Shown here piece by piece: positions 17,386-28,100 of a stretch of 64,000 bases of DNA. Where the stretch lies: the NCBI GenBank assembly GCA_036262035.1, contig DATAJS010000032.1:62001-126000 (forward strand), read 5' to 3'. Position numbers and translations under genes: made by a program. Below the pieces are notes generated by a model. That model ran no database searches. It was given only the letters and a program-made list of their open reading frames with translations, and was not told the origin of the DNA. The stretch's first letter is position 1. Each line of letters starts with the position of its first letter. This DNA comes from Burkholderiales bacterium. GTDB lineage: Bacteria > Pseudomonadota > Gammaproteobacteria > Burkholderiales > SG8-41.

Positions 17386-17418
17386 GAGACGAAAGAAGTG
17401 GGGTCAGGAGGGTCGGTT

Positions 17419-18756
17419 ATGTCTTCCACGCAGAAGGCGTTCCTCACGGACGCTAAGCGCAGGCTTCAGCAGACCATTCCCAGCCTTACCTGGGATCAGT
17501 TCGCCAACCTCTTCCAGATCGAGCCGCGGGCCCTTAAGACGTATCGGATGCCCGAGACGTCCGCCGACTACCGGGTGATGCCTAAGGCATTGCGGGCCGC
17601 CATCGAGCATCGCGTTCAGCCGAAGGCCGACTCCGCAGCCATACCCGATGTTTCTGACCCAAAAGACGTCCCGGCGACCGTCATTGTTCAGGCGCTGGCC
17701 GCGCTTGTCGTGCGGCAATCTCGGATTGCCGTACTCGAACGGCGCGGGATCTCAGGCCTAGACCGCACACCTGGCACGACATCGGGGCTCACGAGCGAAG
17801 ACCGGCGCGCCATGGCACTCGTCTCTCGCGCCCGCCTTTCGCAGGGTCAATCTGATATCGGCTCAGAGATTCACGAGTTGCTCTGGCATTGCACGCAAGC
17901 TCTCGGTGGATGGCTTAGCCTGCCGGATATCTACTCAGAGCAGTTGAGCCAGATTGTGCTGCTTGACGCGGAAGAAGGCGTTCCTACGCGAGAGGCCGAC
18001 GAACTCGCGCGCAACTTCGGCGGGGTATCAGCTGGTCTCGAAGAAATGATCTTCGGGCGTTTCAAAGAGTTGCTTCTTACGAAGAACTCAAGAGCCACGG
18101 CAGAAGAGCATTACACCCTGGTGCGCGAATTCGTCGTGCGCAATCCCATCACGACATCCGAAAAGCTAAACGAGCTCACACGTCGACTGCATGTATCAGT
18201 CGGACAGTTTCTTACGCAAACGTTTTACGAGCCGGTGCCGGAGCACTGGCTGATTGGTGAGGATGTGCAACTGTGCGCGCATTGCGGCAACTCAATGGGA
18301 CATGGTGTTGCCGCACTTAAGTGCCGAACCAACGCTTGCTCCGAAACCCACGCTGAGTTGCCCGGCGCGCGTATTCACGGCAGCAAGGCGTTGCGACTGG
18401 GACGCGGCCTGCGCCAGTACTGGCAGGAACCTGGAGTTGATGAAATCAGCCTATTCGACGCTCTTAAGCAAGCATCGCACAACCCAGCACTCTACCCCAG
18501 CATGGATCGGGTAGACATCGAGGTAGGTGACGTGGGCATGGACTTGAAAGCCTACGCGTCGCCCGAATTGCTTGCGGCCCGAATATCGCGTAGCGCCGGC
18601 GGATTACTTTACTACCGGAAGAAGTGGCTCGTTATCCCCGACCGCTTAACAAAGCGGGTGCCCGCTTATATGGATCGCCTCAAAGCACGGCTTACGAATA
18701 GCGACGTGCGCTGCCTTACGGCGGCTCAAGTACTGAAGGAAATACGCCATGCGTGA
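17419..18756 (+). CDS. pPIWI-RE-associated REase protein (zinc ribbon plus PD-(D/E)XK)
   Basis: A 445-residue first gene of the operon. The ATG follows AGGAGG by 7 nt; the open frame upstream runs antisense through the IS and is not coding. An N-terminal segment of about 65 residues looks like a helix-turn-helix (LTWDQFANLFQIEPRALKTY). The middle is helical and unassigned. A zinc-ribbon-like knuckle has C286, C289, C302 and C307 (CAHCGNSMGHG). The C-terminal domain fits the REase of pPIWI-RE three-gene islands: D363/D366 in MDRVDIEV, then D375-L-K377 as the (D/E)XK motif in GMDLKAYASPELL, and a KKWLVIPDRL core strand. It presumably cleaves nucleic acid recognised by the pPIWI-RE protein. It overlaps the helicase gene by 8 bp. 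Confidence 0.8.
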   Translation: MSSTQKAFLTDAKRRLQQTIPSLTWDQFANLFQIEPRALKTYRMPETSADYRVMPKALRAAIEHRVQPKADSAAIPDVSDPKDVPATVIVQALAALVVRQSRIAVLERRGISGLDRTPGTTSGLTSEDRRAMALVSRARLSQGQSDIGSEIHELLWHCTQALGGWLSLPDIYSEQLSQIVLLDAEEGVPTREADELARNFGGVSAGLEEMIFGRFKELLLTKNSRATAEEHYTLVREFVVRNPITTSEKLNELTRRLHVSVGQFLTQTFYEPVPEHWLIGEDVQLCAHCGNSMGHGVAALKCRTNACSETHAELPGARIHGSKALRLGRGLRQYWQEPGVDEISLFDALKQASHNPALYPSMDRVDIEVGDVGMDLKAYASPELLAARISRSAGGLLYYRKKWLVIPDRLTKRVPAYMDRLKARLTNSDVRCLTAAQVLKEIRHA

Positions 18757-21700
18757 GGCACTGAAACCATATCACGGCGCAAACGCGTTGAACTATGTAT
18801 GCGTAATCGCCACTGAAATCTTGCAAGTCAATCACCTGCGTGACATGCCATCACTTGCCGCAGGTTTCGCAAGTGTGATCAACACGCTGCCGATCGCTGC
18901 GGCTCGTGCGCTCAAGAACTTGCGGGCTGCTGGACATGCTCCCGCGACTCTACGTGAGCTTCGGCTGATGGTGGACCAATACAACAATCACCACGAACGG
19001 CGTTTGGAGCAGCGCCGTAGCACTTCAGGGCCTGTACGCGTTAACGAAAGAGGACGCCCGCCCAATGATGACGTCGACACATTCGAGGCACGGTTCCAGA
19101 TAGACGAGAGATTGAACGTCACTCGGCGCTGGGGACGCATCATGCCTAAGGATGTGTCACAGGCCGTGCAGATGCTCACGGGGCGCCTACCACCACGCGA
19201 GTGGAAGCGCCGTCCGCCGCATGATCCTCTGCGCAGGGCAAGCGCAACAGTCAAGAGCTCCGGCTTCCGGGCCGACGTGGAGCCGCTCGGCTTCACGCCG
19301 CTCCCACCACCTACCTATGACCTCGCGCGGAAACCGCGGGCCGTGCCACCTATTAACTGGGCGGACTTGGTCAGCATTGCAGATCAGTTCGACAACCTCG
19401 ACGTGGACGGTGGCCGCCAACAGCCAGACGAGCGGAGGTGGTACAACCGACTTTACGATAGTAAAGGCAACTCCACCGCGATTCTCAAAGAAGCCACGCA
19501 GAATGGCCTGCAATCCACGGACATACTAAATCTCAGCGGCATCAAACATCTCATCGGCTTGCCCGGCGCAGGCAAGACCACGCTGTTGTACTTACTCGGC
19601 GCTTACTTTGCGCAGCGCGGTTACCGCGCGTGCTTTCTGTTCCCTTCCATTGAGGTGTCAACTCGGTTCGCCGAGACGCTCAGTCTCTACGACATTCCCG
19701 CGGCGCTCCTTTTCGGCCAGAGTGAGGCTTCGCGCACGCGTCACGTAGCCAATTTCAGCGCGTCTTTGTCGTCGAAGAGCCTGGGACTAGGCGTTACTCG
19801 TTCAACAGCACCCTTCTTTGCCACGAACTGCGCATTGGCGGGCTTCGCCTCTGATGAGGAAGAAGCCTTTCCTCATAGCCGTCCGCCGTGCGAACAACTC
19901 GAGCAGCGCGAATCACAGGGCCGGCGTTATAAGCATTGCGCACTCGCATCCGTATGCGGCCGACAGTATTCCGAACGCGCGCTCATAAGCATGCCTCTCT
20001 GGGTCGGTCACGTATTGTCTATGGATCGCGCGGTCACGAATCTCTTCAGCGACCACCGCTTACAGCACTTCGAATACCTCGCGCGGACATTCGATGTGCT
20101 GATCATTGACGAATGTGACGGCGCGCAGAATATGCTCGATGCTCGCGGCACGCCCATGATGAAACTCTCTGGCAGTCACGATTCGGTCTGGAGTCACCTC
20201 ATACAAGACTTCCACGGCGCGGTAGCGCGAGGCAGTAACGCCTTCGTCTCACAAGCCATGATGCCGCACATGCTGGAGATGACCGGACGGTTCGGCCGGG
20301 CCACTGATCGGCTCATGTCCTGCGTAAAGCATCTGTCGAAGCCACTGCACGAAGCTTACAAGAACAAGATGATGACGACGGTTTCCCTAATCGCTGATCT
20401 CTATCATGTCGGCGACCCAGAGGGTCTAGACAACGTAAAAAGCAAGGCGCGCGACGCGCTCGAAAAGATATGGGATTTGGCGGCGAAAGAAGTTGCGTTC
20501 CGTAACGTGCCAGCCACGCAGGACATAGATGAATACGAACAGGACCCGGACGAAAACCCTACCGACATCCATCGCGCGATTTTGGACGCCGCGCTTGACG
20601 TGAATGTACCAGAGGATCAGCTACGAGCTCTTTACCAAACGGTCTTTCAAAATCTCGAGCGATGGGATGCGACGGCAGACAAAATGCACCTGCTTGCGCT
20701 CTCAAACGTGCTGAGGCACGACGCCAAGTCGCTACTAAAGCTTGAGTCTGAGCACGACGCTAACGCTTTCTTCGAGCACGTAAGCCTGCTTGCAACTGTC
20801 TCGCTTCTCGTGCTGCAGCACTTCGGACTAGCGCCGCACCTCCGGCTCCTCAACGCGCAGGGGCTCGTTGGTGATGATGTATTCGAGTCCCGCCCGTCGA
20901 AGGACATGCTTGGCCTCGTTTCGGAGGCACTGGTTGGCCGATTAAGCGGAGTGCGCTACACGATCAGCGAAGAGGGTAACGTGGAGATTACCCACATCAG
21001 CTTCGTTGGTACCCCACGCCTGCTGCCCGAACGTATGAACGCCCTCGGTGTCGAGGACGGCGAAGGCCCTGCGGTCCTTTACACCAGCGCCACCTCAATG
21101 CTCGAGGCGAGTCCGAGCTTTCATGTGTCAGCTGGACCGCATTACGTCCTGCACCGCCCAAACGCCGGCTCGGGTTGGACTGCCTCCAAGTACACATTCA
21201 AGCCACTTAAAGGACCGGACGGGCATTTCCTGCGCTTCAGTGGTGCAAAGATGAGCCAACGCGAGCGAATGCTGCGAACGATGGCAGAGGAATTGCTGCG
21301 CGGTGGCGCGATGAGCGATGTGGAGAGCGCACTGAACTCTCATGATGTGGTGGATGGTGTCGGCCGCAAGGCGGCATTCGTCCTAAATAGTTACGACCAA
21401 TGTGAGATGCTCTTTTCATACATCCAGGACAACCACCCCGAGTGGCGCGGCCGCGTTCGGTACCTCGTGCGTGCCGCGCCCAGCGCCGCAATTGCTGAAT
21501 TCGCAATCACGGCATCGGAAATCGAGCGCCTCGGTGAGGACCCGAAGTGGGATCTGCTCTTGTTCCCCATGAACGCGATAGGTCGCGGCGTGAATATCGT
21601 CTATCGATTTGGACCGCGCATCGACAAAGCGATGATTGGATCTCTGTTCTTTCTAACGCGTCCACACCCGCGCTCGGAGAGTCTGCAGTTGATGCAAGGC

Positions 21701-22135
21701 ATCATCGGACGAGCTTCTGAGGATTTTGACGGGCAGACGTTTCATACCACCGACGAGGCACTGCAGGCGCTCTCGACGCATCGACACTCACGTTCTCGAG
21801 AAATCCGTCGCTTGCTGCGACTTCCGCTCGCCATGGGCGCACTGGGAAGTTATGCGAAGCCCTTCGTGGCCGACCAAATGATCATGATCTTGCAGACAAT
21901 CGGCCGCGCGATGCGAGGCGACTGCCCTGCGTACGTATATTTCATCGACGCCGCCTGGGCGCCGAACTCTGCGCATGGACTTCCTGACACAGCCCAGAGC
22001 TCTATGTTGGTAATGATCCGGGAGATCTTAGCGGAATGCTTAAACCACGCCGATCAGTCTAGGCGCGAGTGTTACCAAAATCTTTATACGTCGTTCTCGA
22101 TTCCGATGAACAACATTGAAGGACTGGTGAGCTGA
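18749..22135 (+). CDS. DinG/XPD-type superfamily 2 helicase of the pPIWI-RE system
   Basis: A 1128-residue helicase. An N-terminal region of about 260 residues without known motifs precedes the ATPase core. Walker A is LIGLPGAGKTTLL (K276). Walker B is VLIIDECDGAQ (D454, E455; a DECD box rather than DEAH). Four cysteines between them (C361, C381, C397, C403) sit where DinG and XPD hold their iron-sulfur cluster. Late motifs include NAIGRGVNIVYRF (942 on) and the arginine-finger block LQTIGRAMRGDCPAY (Q1049). Start overlaps the nuclease gene; stop overlaps the giant gene (TGATG). DinG-type helicases are a fixed partner of pPIWI-RE proteins and may unwind RNA-DNA hybrids or R-loops; the actual substrate here is inferred. 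Confidence 0.87.
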   Translation: MREALKPYHGANALNYVCVIATEILQVNHLRDMPSLAAGFASVINTLPIAAARALKNLRAAGHAPATLRELRLMVDQYNNHHERRLEQRRSTSGPVRVNERGRPPNDDVDTFEARFQIDERLNVTRRWGRIMPKDVSQAVQMLTGRLPPREWKRRPPHDPLRRASATVKSSGFRADVEPLGFTPLPPPTYDLARKPRAVPPINWADLVSIADQFDNLDVDGGRQQPDERRWYNRLYDSKGNSTAILKEATQNGLQSTDILNLSGIKHLIGLPGAGKTTLLYLLGAYFAQRGYRACFLFPSIEVSTRFAETLSLYDIPAALLFGQSEASRTRHVANFSASLSSKSLGLGVTRSTAPFFATNCALAGFASDEEEAFPHSRPPCEQLEQRESQGRRYKHCALASVCGRQYSERALISMPLWVGHVLSMDRAVTNLFSDHRLQHFEYLARTFDVLIIDECDGAQNMLDARGTPMMKLSGSHDSVWSHLIQDFHGAVARGSNAFVSQAMMPHMLEMTGRFGRATDRLMSCVKHLSKPLHEAYKNKMMTTVSLIADLYHVGDPEGLDNVKSKARDALEKIWDLAAKEVAFRNVPATQDIDEYEQDPDENPTDIHRAILDAALDVNVPEDQLRALYQTVFQNLERWDATADKMHLLALSNVLRHDAKSLLKLESEHDANAFFEHVSLLATVSLLVLQHFGLAPHLRLLNAQGLVGDDVFESRPSKDMLGLVSEALVGRLSGVRYTISEEGNVEITHISFVGTPRLLPERMNALGVEDGEGPAVLYTSATSMLEASPSFHVSAGPHYVLHRPNAGSGWTASKYTFKPLKGPDGHFLRFSGAKMSQRERMLRTMAEELLRGGAMSDVESALNSHDVVDGVGRKAAFVLNSYDQCEMLFSYIQDNHPEWRGRVRYLVRAAPSAAIAEFAITASEIERLGEDPKWDLLLFPMNAIGRGVNIVYRFGPRIDKAMIGSLFFLTRPHPRSESLQLMQGIIGRASEDFDGQTFHTTDEALQALSTHRHSRSREIRRLLRLPLAMGALGSYAKPFVADQMIMILQTIGRAMRGDCPAYVYFIDAAWAPNSAHGLPDTAQSSMLVMIREILAECLNHADQSRRECYQNLYTSFSIPMNNIEGLVS

Positions 22136-25100
22136 TGCATGCCATCGATGACGGCGATAAATGCTGGACGCGTATTAGTGGTACGACGCTCAAGGACGGT
22201 ATCAAGAAAGATCGTAAGAGCCTCGTACTCTGCGGCGTGACATTCTGTCAGCCCTGGCTACACGAGCCTGTCGACACCTTAAACATTCACTTCACCGGAG
22301 AACTGCTCCAGTCCCTGCGCGACCTTGCCGCGGTCGCCAAAAACACCAAAGATGAGCGCGGCTTTCTGTTGCCGGTCCGAAGCCTGCGGGCCACGCTAGC
22401 CGCTCGCGTGAAGTCTCTGATTCGCGTCGATAGGAATCTCGGCTTGGACGAGGCTGCTCGAAATGAGCCTGCCCTCCTGCTATACGGCAGTATCGCCGAC
22501 ACCGAGCAGAAGACGATACTGGTGCAAGGCATTTTGGATGCGCTTCATGCATGGGGCGTCAATACGCTAGACCGCTGGGCTGAACAATTCCATGCCGAAG
22601 CGATCGTAAAGCGCATTCGGAATGCGATCGCCCCAATAAACATCAAGATCGTTCCAGAACGCCGCATTCCGGCGAGCAGTGGTCGCAATAAGGCCTACGA
22701 CTACCAACTCATTATTCAGCGCGTTGCCGATCGTCTTGTTGGAGCCGAGCTTTTTGCCGGCTTTGGCCCGTGTGAAATAGTTCTCGACACCGAGCCTGAC
22801 AGCAATTCAGTCGAACTGATGACGGCTCCCGCTAGAACTGCCGGCCAAAACGCAGTCTTTTCGCTGGTCGCAAAGCTCTCCGCAATCACGGTCCCCTACG
22901 ACACAAGATTGTACCTCCGCATTGCCATGTCGAAGCGCGTTTGGTCGGCACGAGTGCCGAGCATCCGCTACAGCAATGTTGGGCGTGTGAGTGGATATGT
23001 GATGACCCCCGACGGGCGCATAGCGGCCATTCCCGTTTTTCGCAACAAGACGGATGGCTGGCAATTTGGTGATGAATACGCCGTTTGGCTATACGAGTCT
23101 CAGAGTCAGTTGCCCAGCAAATTAGCAGACGCCGTGGCGAGGCGCGTGCCCGGTCAAGGGCAGTGGTGGGCCGGACTGCCAGAACTCACCACCTTATTCA
23201 GCCGAGTGTCTCCGCGGACTGTGTTTGAAAACGACGAAGCCGAACTGCGCGAGAAGACCCTCGGTCTGCTCAAGAGCGCAGGCGTGGTCGATCAAGATAT
23301 CGATTTTCGTCCTGTGCTCATTCCGCGACGTAGTAAAGCGGTCGAAAAGCGTGAGCCAAACAGGATCGCAATGCTCAAACTCCAAGACCTCGGCATCGTG
23401 GCGGGCGATCCTCTCTTCCACGATGAGCCTGAGGAAGACGAGCCGGACGCGAATCCCCGGATAAAGGCGCACCGCGAAGAGAACGTCGCGCTGATTCAAC
23501 TTATCTACGATGGCGTGAGGCCCGTTCTTTGGAGCTTTTGCAGCACTGAAGACGAAAAGCGACTCATCGAGAGTACGGTAGTGGGCATGTTCGGTGACTC
23601 CGTCGACCTCAGGGCGGAGCTGTTGCCGACGGATAGCCACGGTCTAAAGGCTAATCTTCCAGGAGCCGACAAATCTGGGCGATTGCGCTTTGAAGAGCGC
23701 GTGAAAAGCTGGCAAGAGGCCGCACTGGAGGTAGCGAGCAGTCGTGAGCCTCGATACGTGCTCATCTGCGCTCCTGACAAGATCGCGGGAAAATTCGAAG
23801 ACCCAGTGAATTACTTCGCTGGTATGCATGCGATGTGCGCCATCGGCAAAGCCAACGTTCACCACGTGCTGCCGATTGGCGCGGGCAACATCGCCGACTC
23901 GCAGCAACACTTCGTTCATCGTTTGCAAAGTGCTTTGCTGGATGTTTTCTTTGCCCATTCCGGCCTGCTCTACGGCGTGCGGAATGAGTTCGAAGCACAC
24001 TTTGGCGAGGCAATGCCCAATGCTGTTTATGGCATTCAAGTCGTGCGCTCACGCGCGCGCGCATTCTCCGGCGAAAGCTCTGTTGAATTCATTCTTTACA
24101 CGCGGCTACCCATTGGCATTAGCAAGCCTAATGGCGACCGCGTTACCGCAACCGACGTGCGGTTTGTGTACTCGACGAAACGTAAGCTCACGAAATCAGC
24201 GTGGATGCCCATGCGTGAGGGGTTGCAGTGGCTCGCGTCCCAACGCGACATAGATCCAGAAAAGAACTGGCTCCGGGATAACTTTGCACGACAGACCCGC
24301 GATTTCTTAGGGGAGATACACAAAGACGACCCGCGAGCGGTCGTATTGATAGATTGGCAAACCGTTCGCGGATTGTGGCCCAATCTCTCAGATGCAGATC
24401 TAACGACCACGGGACGTCCGATGATTGATCGGATCGATATCGCCAGCGCATGCCCAAAGATGACGCTTGTGCGAGTGCGCCACGGTGACGGATCGATCAA
24501 TTTGCGGGCGAAGACAACCACCATCTACCAGGAACTCTTTCTCGGCGAATCGGGCAGCCAAGAAATTGAAGGGCCGGAACGAGGCGTAGAGATATACCCA
24601 CACACCTATACCACGACGACCAAGGCGATTGTTTCTATTGACCCGGCTGGAGCAGGCGCTATGCAGTCGTCGTGTGGTCATTACATCATGACCATGGGTT
24701 ACCGCAGCACCGTCCAACTACCGAGGGGCCAGTCATGCTATCGCGTAATGCCCCGGATGAGGAAGGTCGCGGACGAGTTGTACCGCAGGGTATGGATGCA
24801 GCCGAGCAGAATTGACGCGGCTCTGCCGGCCCCGCTCGAAGTCACGGTAATGCATTGCCCAAGTGACGTGTCACCGGACAACGTCGCCATAGCGATTATG
24901 GCGCTGCGGATAGGCTTTACCCACTACAAAGACTATAGCAAGTTGCCAGCGCCGCTTTTCTTCAAGCGAAAGGTCGAAGACTACATCATCCGATACCGCG
25001 GTCCCGCTGTAGATGTATCAGACGCCGCTGAGGAGCCTGACTCGGATCTTCCGGATACGGAAACTATCGCGATCGATGATGAACCAGAAGCTGCCGCGGA

Positions 25101-28100
25101 TCTGGATGCGGAGCAGGTTAGTCTGAAGTTCGAGCAAACACTCAATTCTTCGACAAGTGCGGTTTCTTCGCCACTGCCCGACCCTGCGGAATCGGTTGGC
25201 TCGCACTGCGTTGGGTCCGGCTTCCCAGATCGGATAGACGGCTGCGGCACGGTCGAGGCTGGCGATCTGCTAGGGCGCGCGAAGGAACTCGCTAAAACTG
25301 ACATTTTGCTCTACAAAAAGGACGCGGCATTCGCGCGACGCAAGCTATACAACAGCATGCTGACAGGCCAGTGCCGCGTCTACGTGCCCGTACCCTACTT
25401 CGTTACGCAAGGGTCGATTTTCGATGGCCGCCCCCCGATCGACAAAGCGACTTTGGGGCGTTTTTGGCGCAATTCGAAGGAATGGCGCTGGGTCGCCGGT
25501 GCATGTCCGACGCTTGGCCAGATCCCAAAGTGGGTGATGAACCGTCTCAACATCCCGCAGGGGGGCATAAGCCTAGATGGATCGCCACTATTTCCTCGCA
25601 CCACCCTATTTCGCGCGATCAACAACGGCTGGGATGATTATTGCGAAAGTCATCCACACGATGATGGAGTGGAAACTGCGCGCCGTCGCATCGACCTTGT
25701 GAAGCTCACGCGCTGGGCCTGCGATAGCAACAACGACGTCCTTTTGGCGTGGCTTGTATTCGGCGCGGCTCAATTCCCATACAAGTCGCACCTCAGCGAC
25801 GTGGTTGAAAACGTCACGGCTATCCTCGGGCAAGCAACGCACGCGGCTTTGCACTATTTCTGTGATTGCGCGTGCGCTATCGCGATGACTAAAAACCGAG
25901 ACGCATTGGAGCGTGGAATTCACTTTGCACCTGGTCCTCGCCCGGAGCACATCTTCGGCGACGAACAGGCGCCTCAAGCCTTCGGGGTAAGCGAACCGCA
26001 GACAAACCACCGGCACGAATCAACAAGGGACGTTTTGAATATGGCATTCGTACCTAAAAGCGCCGTTCATACTGCTGTGGCGCAGGTGTTCCGAGACCAG
26101 CGCGTCAATCAAACGTCAACTGGTCTCCTCTTCTCGGCTGTCGAGTGTGCGCTGACTCCTGCACCCGGTGTGGTTAGTAGCGCTTTGTCTGAAACGAATT
26201 GCGAGTGGGCCGACGACACGTCGATCATGACGTCCCTGCAAAAGGCCGGCATACCGAAACCTGGGGATCCGCACTTTGCTGACGCCGTGGCGAAGCTGCG
26301 CGCAGCTCTAGATGACTTAGAAGATCAACACCAGAAACTCATTGACGAGCGCGAAGCCGAGGCCAAGGCTGCGGAAGAAGCGGCGGCGGCGGCGCAGAGA
26401 TCAGCCGAACTTTGGAGTGAGCTACTCTCGAACGCTGGCGCCCTCGTCGAACGTGCTTGCAACGACTTACTAGATCTGCAGCAGAGTGGGATCAGAGTCG
26501 CCGCGGAGCCGGCCGGGGACATTGAAGCCGCGAGAAAGAGCTTCGAACTCGTGCAGGGACTGATCGCCGCCGCTAAGCAGGCACAAGACGAATGGCAGGC
26601 TGTTGAAGACAAGGCTGACACGCGCAACATGAAACCGCTTGAAGCGACGCGTCACCGTAAGAAATGGGAGCGTGCCGTTGAAGTCGCGGAACGCACGCTT
26701 GAGGCGGCCTATAGCGAGATCGCCCTTGCCGTTGCAGATTCTCCGCTATTCGTGATGCCAGTCGGCCCGCAGGAATCCCTAGATCCTGCGGTTCCTATGG
26801 CGGCTTTAGTAGATGGCGGTCACGTCGGCCGGCTCGTGGCTGAGTCATTGGTGCCTGCGGGACCGGACCGCGAGCCCGAACCTCGACCGCATCTGGCGTG
26901 CCCACCCGCCGTTACACTGCCTTCTGCCCCGTCATCTGTTGATGTCGACTCCGCCGGCGAGGCCGTACCGCCGCGGGGCGACGAGGCGCTCGTTCAACTG
27001 CTCGTTGAGCCTTTCGCGGTACGGAACCTTGCGGCCGACGCCAAGGAGTCTACGCGCGACGCACTACCTGAGACCTTCGTTGGGCGATCCGACAACGATC
27101 GAACGCCCGAGCTGGCGGAAGAAGCGCCCGCTGGAGCTCCCGGCAGCACAGAGTTCCCCGACGGCACCAATCTTGACCAGCGTGTTGCCGTCCTGAGCAC
27201 TCTCGTCGACCAGCAAGTGCTCATCGGAGCTGAGATCTACGCTGACGCTATGGAGCGCGCTGCGCAGCCGAATATGCTTGGAGATCACCCGGCAATCATC
27301 GGCGCCGCACTGCGCGAGATCCGTCGGCTCCAGCGGCCAAACGACCAAGACCCTGCGCGGTCTGATCGCGGTGCTACGCAGCGACTACTTTCACTTATCG
27401 CATCAGAGAAAGGGCTGGACGCCCGAGAATACGCGGGGCAACCCGCTATAGCGCTTGCCGTGCTCGCTGCCGGCCTCCATCTAATGCTGTTTCCGGAGAC
27501 CGATAGCGGGGCGCGCTGGACGTTCATTCAATACCTCGCGCCGCGCTTTACGCCCTATCTACCGCTGAAAGCCTTGATCGAGCGCATTGAGAATCTCGAA
27601 GGTTTTACCATCACTCGAGAGGATATCGCTGCTGCAAAGATCGGGATCCGCGATGCGGTGAGCCGTAAATTGGATGCCATGCGGCAGCGCGCTCGACACT
27701 GGCACCAAGACGGCGACTTGTACCGCAATTGGACTACCCACGAATACAGAGCCATACATGCAGCATTCTTCCAAAATGAGATCACCCCGGTCGGCAGATG
27801 CCTCGCTCTAATCGCTCGCGGAGCCGACGGCGAACTGGTCGACGCCATCGCCGACGCCGAAAAAAGCTTCGCGACTGCGGTTAACGCCATTGATGACTTG
27901 CGCCGCAAAATTGGCCGTCGCCAACCGATCGAAGGACAAGCGCGCGCGCACATCGTAAAGAACCTGCGCACCACTGAAGAATTCATCAGGCTATACCAGG
28001 AGGCCGCCGCACGCGCCGCCAACCCGCAAGCGGAAGTGCCGCCCAACGTACGCCAGTTTCTGCAAGGTCTCTACCGGGACATCGTGACGGCTGTTGAGTT

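Noticed and set aside
16102-17418. Open frame upstream of the nuclease gene, in the same frame
   Set aside because: It is antisense to the IS3 transposase genes, has their shadow composition, and the strong ribosome site with ATG lies at 17419.
22135-25000. Classical prokaryotic Argonaute
   Set aside because: No PAZ/MID-like layout or DEDX tetrad could be traced; the helicase and REase partners indicate the pPIWI-RE class.
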